DNA of 64,000 nucleotides, taken from assembly GCF_037975245.1 (NCBI RefSeq), contig NC_092576.1, forward strand, positions 41,544,611 through 41,608,610, given 5' to 3'. This DNA comes from Apostichopus japonicus (taxonomy: Eukaryota > Echinodermata > Holothuroidea > Aspidochirotida > Stichopodidae). Positions 52,406-64,000 of the stretch are shown one piece after another. Under the pieces are notes generated by a model. It searched no databases. It saw only the letters and a list, made by a program, of their open reading frames with translations, and had not been told where the DNA came from. The position numbers and the translations under genes were made by a program. Within the stretch, counting starts at the first letter, position 1. Each line of letters opens with the position of its first letter.

Positions 52406-55400
52406 TATATGATGTGTCTGTGAAGGTAGCCAAAGAATAAACTTTACTCATTTATGTGGTAACACACAATTGCCTTAGAGCTCTCTGTCTACAACCATTT
52501 AGGTTTTATTCAGAAGTCTACAGCTTATATATCAACTCTCTATGAATACAATCCACCATGGATATCAATGTTATATTTTGTTGACTCCCTCCAAACCAAA
52601 GTTATATTTTATATCCAAACACTTAACCTAAGTATCCTAACTGGTAAACAGTGTAACACATGAACGTTCCAGTGGTATAAATGGGGAGTGCCTTCTTATG
52701 GTGTTATACACAGTGATTGTCGAATTCGTGGGTGGGCGGCAGTTGAGGAACATCTAGATATTATACATGTCAAAATGTTAGATTGCGATGCTTTGCTGTG
52801 CGTATATAACATGGCCCTTTTAACACATTTTTAGTGGGTGGGCTATTTCTAAAAAGGGACCATCATGACAATATCTAGCGTAGCAAGACATTTTTGTTTG
52901 TCATAAATGCCTCCCAGATTGCCGGGAATAGAACTTCCCAGGCCCCGAAAGTTGCATTTAAACATTCTTCATTTTAAGATATCATGTATTAAAAATTACA
53001 CTTCAAAAGCAAACATGAATTAGAACAAAAATACAAATGGTAAAATCACTTTGTAGGGGAAAACAAGATTCTACGTTAAACATGTCGCTAAAGCTAATTG
53101 AAATAACGCATACTGTCCAGGCGTTCACATTAACATAGGCCTATTTGAATTTCGGAAGTGGAAATCTCATGGACAGCTCCACCTGTCTTCGCAGGACACG
53201 GCCCTAGCCTTAGAATAAAGCCACTAAAAGCTGAGAAGGCTGTTTAGAACCCTTAGCGCTAACACGTTACTCCTTCAAACATACATATTAAGCACGATAC
53301 GCATCAACACAACCATAGTGATATATATATACATTATCTTTAAGTATGGACTAAGTTAGGCTACATTAACTTAATATAACAGCCATGTGGTGCGTAGTAC
53401 CACGTAGCTGTAACTCAATAGTTATACGCAGAGTAGCCATTTCGAACGTGACACAACCGGCCAAGTTAAATCACTATTTCAGTGGCGGGGGTGGGGGGGG
53501 GGATGTTCCCCTCACTGCGACCGGAAGAAATGGTTCAACCGGGGAATTAAGCAGGGGACAATAGAACCATTGCTACCGGAGTAACCTCCTTCTTTTTGTA
53601 ACTTGACACAACATATTAATTACCTTGCCTTCATAGGGTTACTTATATAGACCTGATTTATATTTCTAAATATGCCTAAAAATGCATCTCGACCCTTTCT
53701 ACATTAATCATACGTTTTCAGTTTTCAAATTGCCCCAACACGATTTTCGTAATAAATGTGCAACGGTGATGCACTATATACACCTTAACCAAACCTCTTC
53801 TGGGGTTTCATATTTCGCATGCCTTTAAAATATACATCATTTAACGCTATCTTAACAACATATTCTGGTTAACAATTATGATCAAGCTCTTAACTTTGAG
53901 TCTTGAAGAGTCCATGAGAGCCCTGGACAGAAGAAACAGTCAAAAACGTGTTTTTTTTTTAAATTGTGGAAATTGTTCTATTCAGTCAATATCTTACTGC
54001 AAAATAGATATTCAATAAACATACTTATGGTTTAAACTAAATTAAACTGTTAAACATTATATAATGCGTGATCGATTCAACGATGTATCTTCAAATGTAT
54101 TCACCAATCTTTACTTCAATGTTATATTTTGTTCATCATTTAATTTATGTTTTTCCATTAACATTAACATCATAGTTATTTGATGCATACATCTTTATGC
54201 CATCTCGGTTTTATTAATTGCTTGTGTAATTGAATCATCTTTCTTTTGTTCTTCCCGCAGATCCCGATTGTTGATCTTTATCTGTTTAAATCTTTCAGCA
54301 AAGCTGATAAAGATAACATCGTCCTCCGTTCTGGTCTTTCTTTGGGTAATCTTCCTACAATATTCAAGATAAACGTAGATATAAAGGAAGGAAGAGAATT
54401 AACAGAGGAAGACGTCAAAGGTTTATTACTCTATGCAGAACAATCAAATGACTTACGTGAACTCTGGTAAGTATTACTAACAGTGTTAGATACATGAAAT
54501 GTCTGCATTATTGTTATAAGAGATCTTTGACCTGGTACATGGATCGAACAATCCGCATGGCGATGCTATAATTAAACAGGCTGCATTATGGAAGCTATTC
54601 CGTACCCACTCGGCTCCATTCACATTCATTCAAAACACTTAACATGTCGTCGGAACACACGTCTAACTTTGCTGTAGGAGAATTATTTATTTCATGAACA
54701 TTAAATATCTATGAAAGGAAAATGAACTAGAAATTTCTTCCTTTTCCTTTTCCTTTTCAGGTTCCTCAATTGTACACTACCAGAAACAGTCCATCCAAAT
54801 TATATTCCAATCAGATTAAAGACATCGAATGTTAAGGGTAATTACAAAACAATCGATATGTTTAATATATTCATAAGGTGTGAGTATAACAAAAACTTAT
54901 TTCCGTGTCCTTCTGTCTCTACCAAATAATCAGTCAATAATATTACAGCGAAACAAATTTCATGTTACCGTATCGTATATGCTCTGTAAGTTATCTGTAC
55001 GAGTAATGTCATGAAAGCCATCTACCAGCTACCAATAATACGATAACATTACTGTTAGACATTCATGGTGTAGGTATAGGTTGTATACTTTAGGTGTCAT
55101 TCACTGTATTATCGATACCAACAGCTATAATTGATCAATCATTAACCAAACAAATTTATAGATTATCCTTCCTATATATAATGATAAGGTTTATGTTATA
55201 CCCGACGCACAACATAACATTACCAATCTGGTTTAAGAAAATAACTAGAAAGAGAAAATGATTACACAGTGTATGGTTGAGTTCTGAACGAGTAAGTTAC
55301 ATCAGAAAGCGTGCAATTTGTTTGTAAGGTAAAAGAAAAGCAATCTTTGGTCGTAGCCGTATTTACGGGAATGCCGCCTACAATATTACCATTTGTTTCT

Positions 55401-58400
55401 AAATAAACAGTCCTAATTTTTACTAAAAAGCTATCATGGGCTATCATGAAAAAAGTGCCATAACATGAATTAACAACTACGACAATCTGAAATGTTATAA
55501 TATATGTCAGTACTGCACTATATATACATAATTAGTGCAATATTTTACTCCTGTCCTAAGTGTATAAACACAAAATCAATGACATTCAGCAGTTGAAACA
55601 GGGTTAAAAGAAGTACAAACCAAATCCCTTTCTTGGTTTTCCCCACGGACATTGCTACAATGGAACGATTAAAACTACGAAATATTTTTTCTAAGTTTTT
55701 CTAGTTGCATAAGGACATAAGGTTGCATAAATAGTTGTAAAAAACATGCAGTCTGTTCCATGACAATGCTTTACTTACAACACCCTGCATACATATGATA
55801 CAGGAATTAATAGGAACATAAAGGCACACGTTCGTGATTGTTATTTATACAGGCTCAGTGAGGAATAATTTGTGTGACTTATTTTTAAACCAAGTCACAT
55901 GAGAATAAATTACACAAGACGTGATTACTGGGGCATGTGAATAACATTTCAAAATGTTGAAGATAGTCGTAACGTATAACCTATTAGTTTATTCACTTAC
56001 TCTGACAGTATTACAATCATAAATTGCAAGTTATAAAGATTGACACAATCACATCCAACATATATTGTCATTTTGTCATGTCCTATAATAATACTTGAAC
56101 AGTATTATTGTAATCGAGCACAGTAAACGTTAGGCTAATGAGTGCGTGAAACTATCCCCTTAGTGTGTACTACACAGTAGGTCTACTTTCTTACATGTAT
56201 GCCTATCGTAGGTATATTCATTTTGTATGGTCAATATGTTGCCTTACACATCAAACTTCATTCACACTAGCCGAGGCATAGTACACCAATATCCGTTAAC
56301 GAGACCAAACCAGGTCAATACAACTCCGTAGCCTAGCCTATGCAGGGCATACAATACTTATTCAAGGAGCCTACTTTAGATTTGCTAGTCACATTTGTCT
56401 CTAATATGGTATTTTCAAAGTCACATATAACACTGTTTACCGTTGCAACATTTCTTGCGTGTTATGAAGTTGTAAATTCTATTATTTCCGACCATACAGT
56501 GGTTTTTTACCCATAGGGACTTGTCGTGGAGGCGGGGACAGTTCAATTGGAATGACATCATTCTCCTCTGATTATTTTGCTAAACCACTATTACATAACA
56601 TAATAAAGAAATATTGTTATTCTTTGATATTTATGATGTTAATTATTATGATCACGTTATGTTTCTTTAGACTCTGCAGGTATGTAACTATTACAACAAC
56701 TAATACTGTATCAACATTCATATTGTGATAATATCTTGTCACAGAATGATGATACATGCAAATATGTTCAAACTTAAATGACACAAGAGTTTAATTAGGC
56801 CATTAGTAACATTTCCTTATAACATCTGGAGAATTCTAATCTCCCTAGCTGGTCCGCTGATTGTTGTTTAGTTTAGCAAAGATTTACCAAAATTTATAAC
56901 AAATAAAATAACAAAGATGATTAATTTCGTTTACTTCTCTGTTTTGTGTGATGCATGGTTGTCATAGTTACCGCATTTTTGATCATTTTGATCATAACAC
57001 GTTCATTACAAATCTATCTTTGACCTCAGTGTCACTCCAGGATTTTGTTAAGTATACATAAACATATACATAAATATATAATATTCTCCAACATGTATAG
57101 ACCTATCTCTCCTATACAGTCTTCTCGCAAAAGTCTGGCAGTTATTTGGATCTCCATTCTGGGCAGTGGATTAAGGTAAGTGTATATGGCTATGATACAC
57201 AGTGAAACCACGGTAAAATACCTCATGATGAGTCAATATCTCATATGGGTTTCGTACTTGTTTGACATATTATTTTGCAAACTTCACAGTAAGACTATTA
57301 CATCTTCTCTGATGCACTCTACCGTTCCTTTTATGTAAACTAAGCTACAGTCAAATTATGAAGTCATAGAAGTGATAACAATATAAACAGACACAAAATT
57401 CGTGATTCTTTAGTGAAGATCGTAACCATATATATCCATGTGTTAGTTCTTATCAGTGTTCATTATAGAAATTAACTGGAACAGATTGCAAGGTATTATA
57501 TTTACATCTTCATACAATAATTACCTAACGGGAAGGTCAAGGTTCATCGTGGGAGTACATGTACAATTTATATCTTATTTATTGCCTGTGTGTAATATTA
57601 ATTGTTAGGTTGATGGCGTCGATACTATCACTAAACTGTGTTCAAAAGACGTGACTATTGCTGAGAGTGACAGTCAGCCACAACAGAGGTCAACCATGCA
57701 GCTCCTGGAGAAGGCATCAAGTCATAACGTAAGTCAGTGTACAAACAGTTAAATATACAAACGTCAGCTTAACCATAGAGCCACCGTCTACTTGAACATA
57801 CCTATGGTATTATTGAAATATAAAAAAAATCAACTTCCAATTCTGCAACTAATTTGCTGGATATCAAACTGATGCATTAACATTTACGTCTAGATGCAAT
57901 TCTATTGACGAAGGGAAGTTTAGCTTTACTAAAGTTTTTTCTAATAAATCTTTGTCGCATAGTTTCATCTGCGTTTATCGTACATTCCGTTGCAAACACC
58001 GAATGACTACATAACTAACAACATAATTATGTGTCAATTCAGAAAAGGTGTGTTTCCTTAATTCCCGGTTTTCAAATTATATTAATATTACAAACTGTTT
58101 ACAATAATATGATGACTGCTGACAGTTTCATATTTGCAATATATGAGCAATTGCAAACTTTAATTATTAATTTCATGTAGACAATTTCTCAAGAGATGTT
58201 CGAGTTTTTTTCGCGGTTTTTGTATAACAGTGATAGGTTAACAGTGCCAAACTAGTCGTGGAACCTTATCTTCATGTGATATCGACTCAACCATTATGCC
58301 CATTGAAAGCACAGTTAACAATTTAGGCCATTTCCTTTGTTTAACAGGCCGAACAACATTCTCTTATCTGTCAAGAAACACAAACCCTGGTCATAGTTGT

Positions 58401-61400
58401 TCAGCTTAATTTACCTATTATTTTACCAGCTATAATGAAGCATTTTGTGTTTTTTCGTATTTTAATGGTATTCTGTTTTCAAACTCGAAAGTCTTTTTCA
58501 GACAAGACATTTTCAAACACTGACCTAGAATTGTACGAAAATATCGTTTTGCTAACTTATTTCAAGTAGCCTACTTAGTCAATAAAGAATGGTAATTACT
58601 GCTGCAATAGTCTGTCTATTTAATTCATTGCATATATAACATCGGCATCATTAATATTTTTCATTCCATCAGATTCTTATCAGAAGCTTGTTCCTACACC
58701 ACTCATTTAGTCACGTGGTTGAGGGTGACGTCATCCTACAATCAGGTCTACGGCTACCAAGACTGTCATCAGTATATATAATGTGCATAGAAACAGAGGG
58801 CGGCAGAGAAATGACACAACAAGAGATTGTTGATATAATGATGTATGTACAACAGTCACACACACTAGTAAGACTATCGTAAGTATACTAGTATATGTGT
58901 CATATATCATAACTGAACGAATACTTACAGAGAAACCGTACCATGTTGCTTCAAAGTCCTTTGTTAGGATATCCTCAAACTCATTCCTTCGATATAATAA
59001 TTGGGCTACGAATCAATCATCCAGTGTTCACACCATCCTGATCTAGATCGAAATCAGGCAGCTTAAACCGAGCACAGGTCAGCCTTCAACACGTGGTTTC
59101 GAACCAAATTATGCTGCAAAGTAACGCCACTGGAATAAGACTTATAGGAACCTCAGTATTTGCGTACAATATGTATATCAACAGCGTCCAGAATGAAATT
59201 CTTCAAAAACTGTCCACTTTCTTTTCCTTATTGGAATGGTGACCTAAAATGTAAGCTCTTAATGTGTTTTATTATTATGCGAGTATAAAGTAGTAAATAA
59301 CAGAAAATACCAAACTCAACGCAGAAAGCCTCGTTAATGGGGGAACAATACTGCTTTCTTAACTGTTCACATATTTGTAGTACACATATTTGTGCCTACA
59401 GTAATGACCTTTATCATGTCATTCATTTACGACTTCATTGAATAAAAATACCTTAAATTTCCCCGCCCTAATCCCGTTACATGTCGCCATATTAGAAGAG
59501 AGGGAGGCAGACAATTTGCGAAGTCATACATGCACCTGAGACAGTTTCTGAAAACGCGTTGCCAACTTAAATATTCATATACAAAATGATAAACACCTTC
59601 AAAATTCGAGTAAATGTAAAATATTTATCTAATTTCGAATGATAGATGCATACGTAGGCAAAATGTAATTTTTACATTACATTTTCGAAAAGCTGTATTT
59701 GCAAAATGACTCTCAACACATCCGAACAGTGAATTACATTGTATTCATTTGAATTCTAGACTTCGGCTTAATCACTTTCGTCTGAATATTACGTTTTTGG
59801 TTTATCCCACCTCATGTCGGGGTGATGCAGTTAATTCTAGGCAGTGATTGCCTGGGTTAATGTGTGCCTAAGTCATATTGAATTGCTCGAATGAACGTTA
59901 CCTTTAACGACCTTTATACACAGTGTTACAGTATGTTGAGCAGTGTTACTATTACTAAGTTAATTACTTGTTACCGGTACTTCGGTTGTAACGGACATTG
60001 AACGATATTAAATATAAGCCTAGGTTACATCTCGTCTGTAAGCATAACTGAAAATCGAACGCATTTGGTCCGTAAGATGGGTCCATGATGACTTGAGGCA
60101 GTTTCTTAAGATTTCAGATTAATATTGTCCAATTCAACCGCTGTATTAGTTTAAAAATCCGTGATAGATTAGTAGTTTCATCATATACCGTAAATGAACT
60201 TTTTTGTGTGTGCAGCGGTACTACGAGGGAATCTGCATAGTGGTAAGTCTGACTCTGCCGAGGTGCATGTGCGAAGTCATAGAAACGTTGCACCGTGGGT
60301 AATTCACACAAACATGGCCTCTTGAAGAGAGTGTGGTTGGGATTTAATGGGAAACTCATTTACGGAATGACATATGTATAAAAAATGTCCAAAACAATAT
60401 AAGCATGTCCACAATAATATGACCATGTCCAAATTTATATAAACAAGACGAAACTAATCCAAGAGTGTCCAAAAAAATAGGAGCGTGTCTAAAATAATAT
60501 AAGACACGTTTTAAAAATACATTATGTCGGCATCAGTTTGTTGAGAGTGATTTTACTTGATTGTGAATAAACAGAAACAAATTCGAGTTTTCTTCTCACC
60601 ATTAATTATTTACAGGGTTTAGGGATACATTTAGTATAAAGTTATATGAAATTGTTTAAATTTGTTCATTCTCACATCCTTTTGTTATCTTGCTGTATTT
60701 TCTCATTATCTTTTAGTTTCTACAACTGTCTACTACCTAGAACAATTCCAGTCCGATCTATTCCTTCGGCTTGGATTTCAAAGGATATCAAAGGTATCGC
60801 CCATAAAACAAACCTTAAATTGATTGATAGATCGGTTTAAATAATTCTACAGTATAGTACATGTCGTTGTTATTTTTTTTCCAGTATTGGCTTTATGCGA
60901 TGAAAAGATTTATATTACGGGAGTCGTAATATAATATCGTAATATAATCGATCCGTCCCGTCCCGTCCTGTCCCGTCCGCCCGCCCGTCCTTCCATCCAT
61001 CCATCCATATATGTAATTTATGTCAGTATATATGTCATACAACTTGTTAGACATATATTATCTATATACATATTTATATATTTATATTTAAATTATCAGT
61101 TTAAAGCTTCTCCCTTCTTCTTGTTTGTAGTTAAGTGGTCTCCATGTGGATTTGATGATAGCGAATACGTTCTTGATCTTCGAAAAGGTGCTTGGTTGGT
61201 GAGTTTCTGAACAATGTCATTCAATCGTTGGTTCCTTCCCACTAGGAATAGATGCATAATATAATCTAGTAGCTAGCAGCATATATACTGACGTAGTAAC
61301 ATGCAAATAATACTGGTATACGTTCCCTTCAAATTAAGTAAACTATTGAAAGTTCCAAAATCCGTCAGAAATTGAAATAAAAAAGATGAACCAATTGGTA

Positions 61401-64000
61401 ACTTTTGATATTCAATGTTAAAAGAACGGCATGTTTATTTCACTTATAGAAATTCATTGCTTTTTTAGCTAAATTTACTTTGTAATTTAAAACATATTAT
61501 AATATAAGTGCTAACAGCTCTTAACTGAACAATGTCACTGGTGTAACTAAATGTTTCAATGGTTGAAACCTTAATGTATTTTTTAGTCAGAATGAACATA
61601 CTGACACAGAGCCACGAAAAGAAACAGAACTGATCAATTACATCTTGTGGAAATGAAATTGTCATTACTTACTGCTTTGACTTCATTCTAATTGTTTGAT
61701 ATGACTTCATTTCTTATATCATTTATTGCAGAAAGAAACCGTTGTTAATTTTGTTCTCTAATACGTCACGATGCGATAAACCCGAATAATAAATATGGCT
61801 CAAACTCAGTTTAGAATGACATCTGCTTAAACAGCTTCATAGAACACAAGACAGAACATTAAACACGTTGTTTATGAAAAAGACCAAATATCACCCGAAA
61901 TAAGTACATTTAATTTCTAGGATTAATAAATGAAGTATAAAGTCACATCATTCCTCTTCTAGACTTATCATAGCAAGTTTCTTACAAGTAACAGTATGTT
62001 ATCATTTATTCTGCTTCTGAATGATAGAATGACCAAATGCATATTAGCACAACGTATAACAAGGTAAACATTACGGATATTTTTTAGTCGGTTTGATATA
62101 GAATCAAATAACTCGATTACAATAAATTACAACTATTGGAGAAATTTAAACTATATTAATTAATACTCTATCACATTGAACATCTTTAACTGAGAAATTA
62201 TACTTTATATTAAAACGGAACAAGCCCTAGTCTAATACTTTTGTTTGATTTTTTTAAATCTTTAATGAGTTGTTATTCGGAATTATTCGTAGAAATCACG
62301 TAATATATTGTATTCGGTTTAAACACAGAGTACCGATGGATTAGAAAATTATTGCCCATGAAGATTAAACAATGTTCTGCATTCTAAAATAATTGACTCT
62401 ACCAATGTCCTAATTTTTCGTGTCCTGGAACAAAAACCATACTTTTTGCTCTTTGGTTTCGTTTGTCTGTAGTTGGTGGTTTTAAGATGTTAGGTAGAAA
62501 ACAAGAACACCTCTTTCTAAGAAGAGTGAGAGACTTAATATTTATATTTTAGACCAGTGGCAGATATTTAGTAAGATTTATGGTTATAATAATGACTTAT
62601 GATGACAAAAATGTAAGTGAAATAACAATAAGCTTAATACTTTTTGTAAGGATGGACATTTTTTCTTTAAACAGATGCATTATCTCAGCTTTGTTGAAAA
62701 TAACAAAGCATAGTGGGATAAAGGTTGTACCAGATGGATATATTTAGACTATGAAGGAGCATATTTTTACAATGCAGGTTAATTGAACTATAATTTCAGT
62801 GTTCCTCATGTCCAGCTGGTCTTATTAAGTATATACGGTTTTGTACTGGGAAATTTCTATACGCAAAATGAGTCAAGACATGTACGTCCCTCAACATTGC
62901 CCATGGGCATGATCATGCACAAACGGCTCATCTCTAATTCTTTGAGTACAATCCATCTTTCATACAAGTGTAAAGATAACATATGTATGCTTTAAGAATT
63001 GACTAACACGTTGCTTTAATGATGGCATTTATCAATAATAACGAACGAACAGTAGGCCGCTACTAATTTTTCTTACTAGGCCTTGACCTGAAATCACTTA
63101 GAATATTATAATAGAATGTATAGTTCGTCAAATGCACACATTTTAAAGTACTTAATTTGTAAGTGATCAAAACGGCTGTCTTTTCTCTTTACATCAGCAC
63201 AATGATGTCCATTTGACCGTTTTTGAGTACTACGTACAAGTAAGTATTACAAGTATATCACAGTATAGTGTTACCATTTCATACAAATCTCTTAAAGCTA
63301 ACGGCTCGAATCCAAACGGAAGTGTAGCAGAACTTTTACTGAAGAATACACCAGTGCATGTCTGAATAACGTACCTACTAATGGTTAAATAACCATGTGC
63401 TAGTAATATGAAACTATACCTTCACTACCTTAGTCACAGAACTGATGATATATATTACGGTATAAATATTTAGAATGTTGTGTGGATGAAAGAGTTTACT
63501 TGTCTTTGAAACCAGATAAATATGTACCAATATTACAATTATTATTTTACAACATCAACTTGAAGATGAGTGCCGTTAGATCAAGGAGTTGGTCATACAC
63601 AATACTCTCATCATATACAATGGTTCTGTGATTGGCTCATATGCAACAACATGACTGATAGGAATCAATCATAGTTCCAGCCTGGATTATCAGTTATTCT
63701 TGTAACCTTCGCTTACTGACTCAAATCACCTTCTTAACCCCTATTTCCTTGTGTTTTGCAGCAAAATTTAACCTAAACATCGTATTATTAAAGTTTCAAA
63801 TCACGTTTATTTTTTTTCAGGATAACATAATTGTATAGCGTTTACTACTTTTAAATTGAAATGTATTTGCAAGCAAACATTTGCAAGGACAACTATTAGA
63901 GCATAACTTCAAGTACAAATAATCGAAAACATGTACTAAACATATAAAGGAAGACACTTTAATAACTACGGTTCACAAATGCTAGTAGATGTTCAATGGA
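52406..64000 (+). repeat. Exact long duplicate, copy 2 (matches 20,830-32,424)
   Basis: Begins at t52,406 and continues to the end of the window with a constant 31,576-bp offset and no difference found in the stretches compared. Its left edge lies within an Ig exon of the opposite-strand receptor. This is either a very young tandem duplication or an assembly duplication. Confidence 0.95.
54261..64000 (+). pseudogene. NLR cassette exons without a NACHT exon (exact copy, runs off the window)
   Basis: Exons 54,261-54,466, 54,761-54,837, 57,120-57,175, 57,609-57,728 (cassette 1) and 58,673-58,878, 60,717-60,793, 61,131-61,198 (cassette 2, first three exons) are identical to those of the complete gene. 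The next exon would fall at 64,364, beyond the window. No start exon, NACHT exon or promoter precedes them; upstream is antisense receptor DNA. As drawn, this copy is 5' truncated and probably not a functional gene unless transcribed from a new promoter. Confidence 0.7.

Overview
This is an AT-rich metazoan nuclear window. It has split genes with GT-AG introns, long introns, (TA)n microsatellites, decayed transposons and no prokaryotic gene organisation. A NACHT (NLR-type) gene beside an Ig-domain receptor with a kinase-like tail suggests an invertebrate deuterostome. A sea cucumber or other echinoderm is my best guess, but this is inference from gene content and no species marker is present.

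Layout. (1) 1-187: two copies of a ~140-bp tandem repeat. (2) 188-15,520 ('unit A', + strand): the 3' end of an NLR-family gene (exons 1,447-9,917, stop present) plus downstream DNA with a decayed LINE. (3) 17,938-33,494 (+): a complete NLR-like gene model. It has a Ser-rich first exon, one large NACHT exon (18,850-20,366), then two copies of a novel-looking multi-exon C-terminal cassette, about 861 aa in total. Its 3' half and downstream DNA (26,524-38,666, 'unit B') are an old, diverged duplicate of unit A. (4) 38,753-52,405 (-): a receptor gene running towards the NLR gene. It has part of one Ig domain, two full Ig domains, a single membrane helix, four small juxtamembrane exons and six exons of a kinase fold that has lost every catalytic motif (a pseudokinase). 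A 1.26-kb TTAA-flanked element lies in one of its introns. (5) 52,406-64,000 (+): a copy of 20,830-32,424 with no difference found in any stretch compared, offset by exactly 31,576 bp. It carries the NLR C-terminal cassettes but not the NACHT exon.

The exact copy begins inside the first visible Ig exon of the receptor. The window is therefore either a very recent head-to-tail duplication of a 31,576-bp unit or an assembly duplication. In both cases the receptor's 5' end should lie beyond the window, after a second copy of the unit.

The NLR cassettes of units A and B differ mostly by amino-acid replacements: by hand count, 50 replaced codons against 7 silent ones. This is the pattern expected for a recognition surface under diversifying selection. 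Together the locus looks like a rapidly evolving immune-type neighbourhood: a cytosolic NTPase sensor family with variable C-terminal cassettes, facing a surface Ig receptor whose kinase domain can only act as a scaffold. Exon boundaries were derived by hand from splice signals and reading-frame phase, with no transcript support.
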